DNA of 64,000 bases from an uncultured Thermoanaerobaculia bacterium. GTDB lineage: Bacteria; Acidobacteriota; Thermoanaerobaculia; Multivoradales; Multivoraceae. The translations under genes and the position numbers were made by a program. The stretch is taken from NCBI GenBank assembly GCA_951812325.1, contig OX638294.1, forward strand, positions 1,962,859 through 2,026,858, read 5' to 3'. This document shows positions 9,332-16,819 of the stretch, one piece after another. A model generated the notes under the pieces. It ran no database searches. It had not been told where the DNA came from and worked only from the letters and a program-made list of their open reading frames with translations. How positions within the stretch are numbered: the stretch's first letter is position 1; each line of letters opens with the position of its first letter.

Positions 9332-9555
9332 GTGAACGGTGCCGAGTTCCTTCGACGCGCCCGGCGCTACTCTCGTCGCACCCGCCAGGAGTTTCGCTTC
9401 GACAAAGCCGGTGGCAAGGGGAGTCACGGGAAGCTCTACATCGGTGCCGGTCGCACGGTCAAAAAAAAGGAGAGATCTCGAACGGTATGCTGCGGTTGAT
9501 GCTGAAGCAGTTGGGCATTGACCACAGGGACTTCCAACCTCCAGCGAACCACTGA
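9332..9555 (+). pseudogene. hicA: HicA-like toxin, frameshifted in an A8 run
   Basis: From a GTG at 9332 the frame reads VNGAEFLRRARRYSRRTRQE and then GKGSHGKLYIGAGRTVKKK. The GSHG/K..Y.G.R.TVK pattern is typical of HicA mRNA interferases, including the catalytic His. After eight A residues (9461-9468) this frame ends quickly. The next frame gives GEISNGMLRLMLKQLGIDHRDF and stops at 9555, two bases before the HicB start, which is the expected HicA C-terminus. Six or nine A residues would restore one frame of about 74 codons. Slippage on the A8 run could restore full-length product, or the gene may be dead; a homopolymer error is also possible. Confidence 0.65.
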
Positions 9556-9557
9556 GC

Positions 9558-10016
9558 ATGGACTACGCGTACCCCTGCATCCTGACGCCGGACGAAGAGG
9601 GCCTTCTCGTGCACTTCCCCGACGTCCCCGAGGCAATCACCGGCGCCAAGACCCGCGAGGAGTCCCTGCTCCTCGCCGAGGACGCCCTGGTAGTGGCGCT
9701 GAGCATGTACGTAGACGCGGGGCAGGACATCCCGGCACCCAGCGCAGCCGCCGGTGGCCAGAACCTGATCACCGTACCGCCGCAAGCGGCTGCGCAACTG
9801 GCTCTCCATGCGGCGATGCGTCGTGAAGGGAAGTCCATCCGCGACCTCGCGCGATCCCTTGGCATCCGGGAGTCCAGGGCCCGCCGTCTGCTGGATTTCA
9901 ACCGGCCCTCCCGGCTCGACCAGATCCTGTCCGCCCTCCGCGCCCTTGGCCGGACTCTCGTAGTAGGCGAGCGTGCGGCGCCTGAAGCCGCTCCCGCTCG
10001 CGCCACCGCCGGCTGA
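9558..10016 (+). CDS. hicB: HicB-like antitoxin with C-terminal HTH
   Basis: A 152-residue protein. The N-terminal half (YPCILTPDEEGLLVHFPDVP, then TREESLLLAEDAL) is the HicB partial RNase H fold. The C-terminal half holds a helix-turn-helix, SIRDLARSLGIRESRARRLL, used for autoregulation in this family. It starts 2 bp after the HicA-like stop, so the two are co-transcribed. The pair is on the strand opposite to the surrounding defence operon and sits between two copies of the DUF1156 5' end, which suggests later arrival. Bases 10017-10183 downstream show no recognisable gene. Confidence 0.85.
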   Translation: MDYAYPCILTPDEEGLLVHFPDVPEAITGAKTREESLLLAEDALVVALSMYVDAGQDIPAPSAAAGGQNLITVPPQAAAQLALHAAMRREGKSIRDLARSLGIRESRARRLLDFNRPSRLDQILSALRALGRTLVVGERAAPEAAPARATAG

Positions 10017-10183
10017 GCGCCTCTCAACCCCTGTCGCCAACGACCTGCGACAGCCGACCGGGACGCCGCCGGTCAAGATTCGGCCGCTCCGACTCGCTCG
10101 AACGCCGGCCTGCGCCCTCGTCGAGGCCGGCGCCAGCCCCGATTGGCCACTCCGAACCAGCGCGCTCACTCGATGCCGACGAC

Positions 10184-10337
10184 TGTGCAGCGTCGAGATG
10201 TGTCCGTGCCGGACGTTCTTCTCGTGAACCGAGTCCAGCGACGCCTGACGCAGCGGAAACGCCGCTTCGATCAGACGCCTGCCGGGAGCGGATCTTCGGG
10301 TTTCACGACCCGGACGGCGAGAGCCCGTCACTCGCAA
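10184..10337 (-). pseudogene. 5' remnant of a DUF1156 methyltransferase gene
   Basis: From an ATG at 10337 the frame reads a basic leader and then RRLIEAAFPLRQASLDSVHE and KNVRHGHISTLH, matching residues 19-49 of the methyltransferase at 5860..9216 except for Thr to Ala. Homology ends at 10184 exactly after HISTLH; the following codons are unrelated. The fragment lies 90 bp after the HEPN gene, where the original operon would place the methyltransferase start. It is best read as the old 5' end left behind when a 1.1-kb segment with hicAB was inserted or duplicated here. Confidence 0.8.
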
Positions 10338-10427
10338 CGTCCAGATCCACCGCTCGGCGCGGGGTAGGTGCTGGCGGTCCGCCGGCAGTTCCCCTTCCTG
10401 ACGCCCCGCCGTCGGCTGCCGATCGCA

Positions 10428-10913
10428 TCACTCGCCCGATTCCGGGGCCGGCAGACCACAAAGCTCCGCAAGCTTCTGCGGGAATCGCCGCGCATGCTCG
10501 AAGTGCTGTGAGATCGTCGCGACGCTCGGCGCGGAAGGACCTCCATGCGCAACGCTGTTGCGGAGACCCACAATGCTGTTGACGCTCTCGCCAACCTGGC
10601 CCGAGGAGAAGTCCTCGAGAGTTGCCTTCCAGTCAGGATCGAACTCGCCCACCAGGGACAAGAGCCGATCCATGCGCGGGTTCTGGAGGCGGTCGAGCCG
10701 TCTCGCGACCGCGCGTGAGACCCTCTGGTCCGCCCCGTTCGCCGCGTATCTCTTGAGCGTGTCGCGACAGGCCGCTTCCAGATAGCCGGAAGCCCAAACT
10801 GCCATCATCTCCCCGAGCCAGGCTCGGTCCGAGTCCCGCAACTCGGACGAGCCAGCTCTCTCGCGGCCTCGGCGGATCTTCGCCGCCAACCGTTGCGCAT
10901 CGCCGTAGTTCAC
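10428..10913 (-). CDS. HEPN-domain protein paired with DUF262
   Basis: A 161-residue helical protein with GLRNSVAHG at residues 117-124. R118 and H123 form the Rx4H motif of HEPN ribonucleases, with Asn next to the Arg as is common. The GTG start at 10913 overlaps the TGA of the DUF262 gene, so translation is coupled. Small HEPN proteins of the MAE_28990/MAE_18760 kind are recurrent partners of DUF262 proteins, and I place this one there by motif and context. It probably acts as an RNase effector when the DUF262 protein is triggered; that is inference. Confidence 0.75.
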   Translation of the reverse strand: MNYGDAQRLAAKIRRGRERAGSSELRDSDRAWLGEMMAVWASGYLEAACRDTLKRYAANGADQRVSRAVARRLDRLQNPRMDRLLSLVGEFDPDWKATLEDFSSGQVGESVNSIVGLRNSVAHGGPSAPSVATISQHFEHARRFPQKLAELCGLPAPESGE

Positions 10914-12055
10914 GGTACCCGGCTGTACTCGTCACGCGCGTACGCGATCCTGTCGCGGAGGCGGTTCGTGTGCGTCGTCCGGTTTTGGTAGAGCTCGTCG
11001 GAGCGGAGCCGATCCATCAGACGCCGGTGAGCATCACGGAACGCCTCGGGAGATGCAACCGGCCCGGCGCGCAGGCGAAGCGCGACGCCAACCAGCACGG
11101 CGTCGGCCACCGCCACGTTGAGGGCCCGATCAGGGCGGAGCGACTCCGGACCGAGTGCCTCGTCCACCTGCCGAACAGTCTCTCGAAACTCCCGTTCATA
11201 CTCGAAAAGGGCTTCATCACCGGGGTCGCGGCGCCGCTCCATGAAGTCGTTCAGGAAGCGCTTCATCGGACTCTTGTATTCCTCCAGCGAATGCAGGAGG
11301 GCGAGCCATCGAAGGATGATCTCCTGATCCCGTTTCCTCGGGCTGACCGAGCCGTACAGGCGCCGCCAATGATCCTCGCGGGCCAGTCGTTCGAGGCAAT
11401 CGTTCAGCGGGCCCTGGTAGATGCTGGACCGGATTTCCTGGGCCTGCAGAGGCGTGCCGCCCGTGTTCAACCGCTCGAACACCGAATAGACGCAACTCCG
11501 GCCATCGCTCGGCTCGATCTGCTCGAAGATCGTTGCATGGAACAAGGCCTGCTCGAGTTGTCGCCGGGGCAGGGAATCCAGTGTCTCGATCGTCTTCCCT
11601 TCGAACTCGGACGCGACTCCGGTGAGCCGGAAGCCGCGATTCCCGAACTTCCCGTCAAAGAACCGCTTCAGGGTCACCAGCCGCTGCTGCCCATCCACCA
11701 CTTGAAGAACCTTCGTCTCTGGATCCTTGAAGAAGAACAGCTCCGGGACGGGAAGGCCCAACAAGAGCGATTCGATGAAACGCGATGCCTGCGGCAGCTT
11801 CCATACGAAGCCCCGCTGGAAACCGGGGATCTTGATCCGGCCTTTCTCCAGGCGGGTCAACAGCGTGTCAACCGGCAGGTCCGCGCCATAGCTCATGATC
11901 GTGTAGCGAATCGGTTCCCCGACGTCGTCTTCATCGCCGCGATGATCATCGATCTGCTCATCCGGCGCCGCGGAGAGCCCCTCCTCGTGCGCGGCAGCGA
12001 GCGAAACCGGGTCCGCGCCTTCGCTCCCGCGGATTTCAGGTTCTGCAGTCGTCAT
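10910..12055 (-). CDS. DUF262 (GmrS/ParB-like nuclease-fold) protein
   Basis: A 381-residue protein with the DUF262 signatures: IPGFQRGFVW (residues 76-85) and VVDGQQRLVTLKRFF (119-133), where DGQQR is the ParB-like catalytic or nucleotide-binding motif. The first 55 residues are acidic and low in complexity. The C-terminus has RTTHTNRLRDRIAYARDEY. DUF262 is the GmrS half of type IV restriction enzymes that attack modified DNA and also occurs alone or with HEPN partners. Here it overlaps a HEPN gene by four bases and follows a protease gene by about 75 bp. There is no GmrD-like DUF1524 His-Asn-His half. Confidence 0.85.
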   Translation of the reverse strand: MTTAEPEIRGSEGADPVSLAAAHEEGLSAAPDEQIDDHRGDEDDVGEPIRYTIMSYGADLPVDTLLTRLEKGRIKIPGFQRGFVWKLPQASRFIESLLLGLPVPELFFFKDPETKVLQVVDGQQRLVTLKRFFDGKFGNRGFRLTGVASEFEGKTIETLDSLPRRQLEQALFHATIFEQIEPSDGRSCVYSVFERLNTGGTPLQAQEIRSSIYQGPLNDCLERLAREDHWRRLYGSVSPRKRDQEIILRWLALLHSLEEYKSPMKRFLNDFMERRRDPGDEALFEYEREFRETVRQVDEALGPESLRPDRALNVAVADAVLVGVALRLRAGPVASPEAFRDAHRRLMDRLRSDELYQNRTTHTNRLRDRIAYARDEYSRVP

Positions 12056-12130
12056 CTGGTCGTCACCAATCGAACTCTCTCAAGGCCGTTGCCCGCGAGG
12101 CCACCGCAGCGGGGGCAGCGACAGATTCTG

Positions 12131-12571
12131 TCACCAACTCCCGGCTCCGGGTTGTGCCTGTGGACCGTCCAGGCAATGAGGGGGCGAGGCGGCGACAACG
12201 CCGCGAACCCTCTTCAGCCGAACCGACGGCAGCTTCCTGAGCTGCTGGCTCCGGGGATCGACCTCGATGCCCATCGACTCCAGGGCGGTCACGCCGAGTA
12301 GAGGCTCCGTGCCCTCTTCGCCGACGACGATCGTGGCGCCGACCACCTCCCCCATGAACTCCAGTTCGGCGACTGCGATGTCCATCACCGCCTGCCTGCC
12401 GTCCGCAAGTTCATAGGTTCGCTGGTCGCGGGGTTGCAGGCCGATCTGTTCCAGGCGGTCTCTCGGCACGAGGGAGTCGATTGCCCCGGTGTCGACGAGG
12501 AAGGCGCCTTCCCAGCTCCGCGCCGGGTCGGCTGGATTGCGAAGGGTGACTTGAACGTGGGTGAGTCCCAT
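12131..12571 (-). CDS. clan AA retropepsin-like aspartic protease
   Basis: A 146-residue single-domain protease. The active-site triad is in FLVDTGAIDSLVP (VDTGA, residues about 26-30), and the second glycine-rich element is PLLGVTALESMGIEVD near residue 100. This matches small bacterial clan AA aspartic proteases, which work as homodimers. No signal peptide is present, so it is cytosolic. It lies between the helicase gene (243 bp upstream) and the DUF262 gene on the same strand. A protease inside a restriction-type operon is unusual; whether it processes one of the neighbours is unknown. Confidence 0.8.
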   Translation of the reverse strand: MGLTHVQVTLRNPADPARSWEGAFLVDTGAIDSLVPRDRLEQIGLQPRDQRTYELADGRQAVMDIAVAELEFMGEVVGATIVVGEEGTEPLLGVTALESMGIEVDPRSQQLRKLPSVRLKRVRGVVAASPPHCLDGPQAQPGAGSW

Positions 12572-12814
12572 CTTGGCCTGCTCCTTGTCTCAGTATGGCG
12601 GGGTCGGCCCTTCTGCGGCTGGTGGACGAACGAGCGGGGCTCATCCTGACCAGCGCCTCAAAGCGCACGATCGGACTTTCGCCGTGTCCGCCGAAGAGTT
12701 CCTGCCCGTGTCGCGGGTGCCGTCGGACGGTCCGCTTCGGTTGCCATCGGACGCCTCCCTCACGCCTTCGGGGGCGCCCGACATCCGGCTTCAGGCGCCA
12801 CCGCACGTTCCTGT

Positions 12815-15800
12815 TCAGGTTCCATCCGGGTGCCCGTCGACGGGTTTCAGAACTGGTTCGCGGCTGGCTCGGAGCCCGGCCACCCGGGTTCCCCGTGCTT
12901 CTGCCGCCTGGATCAACAAACCCAGCGGCAGGTCGAACCGGGCTCTTGTCCGCTTGCTGGCGAGCAGCTTCCGGAACGGGTCGCGGATACGCAGCAACTC
13001 GGGCTCGGATCCGGCGCAGTCGAGCACGACGTAGAGCCAGTAGTCGTCGCCCAGCTTGCATGCCTGCGTCCATTCGTTCGACTCGATCTGGACCCCGGCC
13101 CGGCCGGCACGGCCCTTGACTTCGATGCACCGCTGCGCGCCGTTCGGGAGAGTCGAGAGCAGGTCGAAGCCGGGCCAGTCGGGCAGGCCGGCGGCACGGG
13201 CGAGAGCGGGCTTCGAGACGTCCTGAACCGTGGCGCCCCGCGCACGCTCCCGGTCGACTGCGATGCGGACGGCCAGCTCTTCCACCGGCTCGTCGTACCG
13301 CTCGGCGCTCGCGGCCCCACCTGCATCCTCCGGGCGAACGACGAGTGCGTGGAGCACGAACCGGTAGCCGCCCGGAAGAATCCGTCGCGGCTGTTCCTCG
13401 ATTTGCGCCAGAGCAAGCTGGCGCTCGGTCGCCAGCCGCTTCTGTTCGGCCCTGACAGCCTCCAGTTCTTCGACTCCGCCGTCGGCGGAATCTCGACTGC
13501 TCCGCGCGAGCTTTGACCGCCGGGCCGCCAGCTCGGAAGCCCGAAGATCGAAGCCCACGGCGATGCGCCGCCTGCGCTCGGGCAGATCCGCTTCCCGCTC
13601 TCCCCGCAGGTTCTTCGTCAGGTCCTCAAGAAGCGCGCCGAGACAGGCGCCGGCCTGGGCCCGGAGATCGAGCGCCCGAGGCGCCAGCGGCGCCATGCCC
13701 GGGGCGAGACCGGTCGGAGCGAGCGACAGAATTCGTTCTACGGGCCACTGCTCGGGCAGCTCGTCGGCTCGTTGCCGCAAGGCGACGAGACGGCGCTCCA
13801 CAACCCGGCGCCCGGCGCTTGGCCCAGCGGTGCCTTCCCGCTCCACCCATAGCTCGGCAAGGTGCAGCAGGTAGGGCTCTTCGGCCATCGAATCGACGAA
13901 GATCGCGCCACGCAGCGCGTCCTCCCGGTAGCGCGAGCGGACCTCCGCGCACAGGGCATCGAACAGTGGCTCGCCGGGGTGGAGCCAGATGCCGGAGTCG
14001 TCCTCTCGCGGCCGGCGAACCGTCAACCACTCGCGCGCGTCGGCGGGATAGGCGTCGAGCGCCGGCAGCAAGGGGTCGAGGGCGCCGCGCCTGACCGGCG
14101 CCAGCGCGAAGCGGTCGTCCAGGTCGCCGCGGATGCCGAGGTCGAGGAGTCCCGCGCCCCGCTCGACCAGACGCCGGACATGCGCGGGCAGCAGATGCAG
14201 GTAGCGCTCCCTTTCCACCTCGGGGCGCAGATCTTCGCCGGTCACCGCGGACTCCGGCACACCGTAGACGTCTGCGTCCCGGTCGTCGATTCGCTTCACT
14301 CGGGAAGCGCCAAGCGCCTGCTCGATCCGTGCGACCGCCCGCCGCTCACCCTCGTCGCTTGTCGCGCGGGCCATGAACCGGGTCAGCGACTCGCCCTCGA
14401 ACAGGCGGCCGACCACATCGAAGACCTTGTCGGAGGACAGCTCTTCCCGAATCGCCTCGAGCTTGTCCAGAAGCACCCGTAGAACCCTCCCCTCGCGGGT
14501 GCTGCCGGCGACGAGATTGAAGATCCGGACCTCGGACCGCTGGCCGTAACGGTGGATCCGGCCCATCCGCTGCTCCAGCCGCGCCGGGTTCCAGGGGATG
14601 TCGTAGTTGACCATCAGCCGGCAGAACTGCAGGTTGATGCCCTCGCCGGCCGCATCGGTGGCGACCATGTAGCGCGCACCGTTCGCCCGTCGGAAGGCAT
14701 CCACCTGGCGCTCCCGTTCCCGCCAGTCCATGCCGCCGTGGATCTGCGCCGTGTGGCCCCTGTAGCCAAGCCCCTCCAGGCGCCGCACCAGGTGGTCCAC
14801 GGTGTCCCGGTGTTCGCTGAAGATGAGCCACTTCTCGCCCTTCCAGTCGGGATCCTCCAGCACCTGACGAAGATGCTCGAACTTGGTTTCCCTGCCGGAG
14901 GCAATCAACCGGCGCGCCTGCCCGGCAAGGTCTTCGACCTGCGCCGCCTCCCGCCGCAGTTCCTCCGCGCCGACCACGGTGACTGCCCCGAGGACGGCGT
15001 CCTCGTAGGCCTCGTTGCCCTCGGCCCAGCCGTCCCCAGCCATGTCGTCGTCCGCCGCCGTGTCGTCGAAGTAGTCCTGTCGGTGACGCACGCTCAGTCG
15101 GCGCTGTCTCTGCAGCAGCAGTTCGGCGGTGAGTTCGCCGTTCTCGATCGCTTCCGCGGTCCGCGTGAGCTTCTCGATGCGCCGTTCGAACGAACGGAGC
15201 AGAGCCCAGGTCGAGCTGGCGAGCCGGCGCTGGAACACCGTCTTGGCGAGCTCGACAGCGGGCTGGTTGTCCAGGGCGCGGCCGTAGCACTCGTCGAGGT
15301 AGCGCGTGGTCCGTTCGTAGAGGCTCTGCTCGCCGTTCTCGCCTCCGCTCAGCCGGTAGCTGAAGGTGTCGCACGTTCGCGGCGGGTAGAGCGGTCGACC
15401 GTCGAGACCGATCATCTCTTCCTTCGTCCGCCGGAGGAAATGCCGCTTGCGTGTCGACCGGGAGGCCCGACGGACGGCCTCCTCCACGCCGAAGGTGGCG
15501 GCGTCGAGCAGTCGCCAAAGCCATGCGTACGGCAGGCTCTTTCCCATGTGCGGAGTGGCGGTGAGAAGCAGGAGATTGCGGGCCGTCCAGCCAAGACCGC
15601 TGAACCGGCTCTTTGCGTCGGCGCCCACCGCCAGCGCTTCCGCGAGCTCGTAGCGGCGGGTTCTGACGACGCGGTTGCCCCTGTCGTGCACGCTCAGCTT
15701 GTGCGCCTCGTCGAACACGACGAGGTCGTAGCCGCTGCCGGCCTGTCGAAGCACGTCGAACATCCTGTCGCCGGCCAGCGTGTCGAGCGACACGATCACG

Positions 15801-16474
15801 CGGTCGCCGTCCGAGCCGTGGAACGGATTCTCCGTCCTGACGTCAGCGCCGCCCACGATGCGGAAGTCCAGTCGAAAGAGGTTCAGCAGCTCCCGCCGCC
15901 AGTTGCCGACCAGGCCCGCGGGAGGAACGATCAACACGCGGTCGAGCCGCTCTCTCGACATCATCTCGCGGACGTAGAGACCGGTCATGATCGTCTTGCC
16001 GGCGCCGGCGTCGTCGGCGAGCAGGAAACGGAGAGGATCCTGCTTCAACATCCGCTCGTACACCGCAAAGCGCTGGTGCAGCAGCGGATCGATGCGCGAG
16101 GTCTCGATCGCAAAGGCCGGGTTGAACTGCCGCCCGAACGACAGCCGAAGGGCGTCGGCCACGGCGAGCACCGCCTCGGGATCGCCCGCGAAGTCCAGAT
16201 CGATCCCGGCCCGGGTCGGCGGGCGCAGCGTTCGCAGGGGGCGCACTGCAGACGCCGCAGCCGCAGCCGCAGCCTCCTGGCGGAGTTGCGCCAGCTTCTC
16301 GAGCGCGAGCCGCCGGGGACGCGACTGCCCGGTCTCCCAACGGTGGACGGTGATCGTCGAGACGCCCAGCCGTTCGGCGAACTGGTCCTGAGTCAGGCCG
16401 AGCCGGCCGCGAAGGCGCCTTACGTCGGCCTCGATCTCGACTGGGAAACCTGCGTTGGAAGTTGGCGCCGCCAT
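12815..16474 (-). CDS. HTH-SNF2 helicase with C-terminal DUF3883
   Basis: About 1219 residues from the chosen ATG at 16474. An in-frame ATG at 16528 would add 18 residues with no family look. The N-terminus is an XRE helix-turn-helix (LGLTQDQFAERLGVSTITVH). Next come helicase motifs: DDAGAGKT near residue 153, FDEAHK near 253, LTATPH near 305. The second helicase lobe follows (IHGGMDWRERERQ, then TDAAGEGINLQF and QRMGRIHRYGQ, about 575-655). The C-terminus carries DUF3883 with IEVKGR, a PD-(D/E)xK-like fold. It resembles DrmD or BrxHII helicases, but the fused DNA-binding HTH is uncommon. It heads the leftward operon and could recognise DNA and repress its own promoter. Confidence 0.85.
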   Translation of the reverse strand: MAAPTSNAGFPVEIEADVRRLRGRLGLTQDQFAERLGVSTITVHRWETGQSRPRRLALEKLAQLRQEAAAAAAASAVRPLRTLRPPTRAGIDLDFAGDPEAVLAVADALRLSFGRQFNPAFAIETSRIDPLLHQRFAVYERMLKQDPLRFLLADDAGAGKTIMTGLYVREMMSRERLDRVLIVPPAGLVGNWRRELLNLFRLDFRIVGGADVRTENPFHGSDGDRVIVSLDTLAGDRMFDVLRQAGSGYDLVVFDEAHKLSVHDRGNRVVRTRRYELAEALAVGADAKSRFSGLGWTARNLLLLTATPHMGKSLPYAWLWRLLDAATFGVEEAVRRASRSTRKRHFLRRTKEEMIGLDGRPLYPPRTCDTFSYRLSGGENGEQSLYERTTRYLDECYGRALDNQPAVELAKTVFQRRLASSTWALLRSFERRIEKLTRTAEAIENGELTAELLLQRQRRLSVRHRQDYFDDTAADDDMAGDGWAEGNEAYEDAVLGAVTVVGAEELRREAAQVEDLAGQARRLIASGRETKFEHLRQVLEDPDWKGEKWLIFSEHRDTVDHLVRRLEGLGYRGHTAQIHGGMDWRERERQVDAFRRANGARYMVATDAAGEGINLQFCRLMVNYDIPWNPARLEQRMGRIHRYGQRSEVRIFNLVAGSTREGRVLRVLLDKLEAIREELSSDKVFDVVGRLFEGESLTRFMARATSDEGERRAVARIEQALGASRVKRIDDRDADVYGVPESAVTGEDLRPEVERERYLHLLPAHVRRLVERGAGLLDLGIRGDLDDRFALAPVRRGALDPLLPALDAYPADAREWLTVRRPREDDSGIWLHPGEPLFDALCAEVRSRYREDALRGAIFVDSMAEEPYLLHLAELWVEREGTAGPSAGRRVVERRLVALRQRADELPEQWPVERILSLAPTGLAPGMAPLAPRALDLRAQAGACLGALLEDLTKNLRGEREADLPERRRRIAVGFDLRASELAARRSKLARSSRDSADGGVEELEAVRAEQKRLATERQLALAQIEEQPRRILPGGYRFVLHALVVRPEDAGGAASAERYDEPVEELAVRIAVDRERARGATVQDVSKPALARAAGLPDWPGFDLLSTLPNGAQRCIEVKGRAGRAGVQIESNEWTQACKLGDDYWLYVVLDCAGSEPELLRIRDPFRKLLASKRTRARFDLPLGLLIQAAEARGTRVAGLRASREPVLKPVDGHPDGT

Positions 16475-16819
16475 GGCGAGGCACGGTACCATAACCATGT
16501 CTGTGGAAGAAGCTGAGGCGCCTATCAAATGTTATCTCTCTGACTCTCGCCTCGGTTCCTGGGCGCGACGCCGCTCGATCTGCTCGACGGACCTGGCCGC
16601 GGTCTGCGGGCACAACGCCGCCTTCGTCCGCCGCGCCACGGAAGAGCCTCCGGTGCGCTCACGGACGTACTCGGCAATCCTCTGCCGCTCCAGCCAGCGC
16701 CGCCGGACGTGTCGCAAACTCCGGGCTTGGACCTCAGCCCCTCTTGGCAAGAACATTGCGCCGTCGAGCTCGCTTCGCTACGTTCTACGGCACAAGCTTC
16801 TCGCCAGAAAGGGATCCCG
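16475..16819. other. divergent intergenic region
   Basis: This 345-bp space separates the leftward defence operon from the rightward PQQ dehydrogenase. It must hold both promoters, but I see no convincing -35/-10 pair or operator. It is A/T-richer near 16496-16560 (ATAACCATG, then CAAATGTTATCTCTCTGAC) than the flanking genes, as expected of a promoter. A weak frame at 16532-16756 shows no family pattern. Confidence 0.4.

Noticed and set aside
16532..16756. 74-codon - strand frame upstream of the helicase
   Set aside because: Arg-rich without domain pattern, and lies in the likely divergent promoter region.
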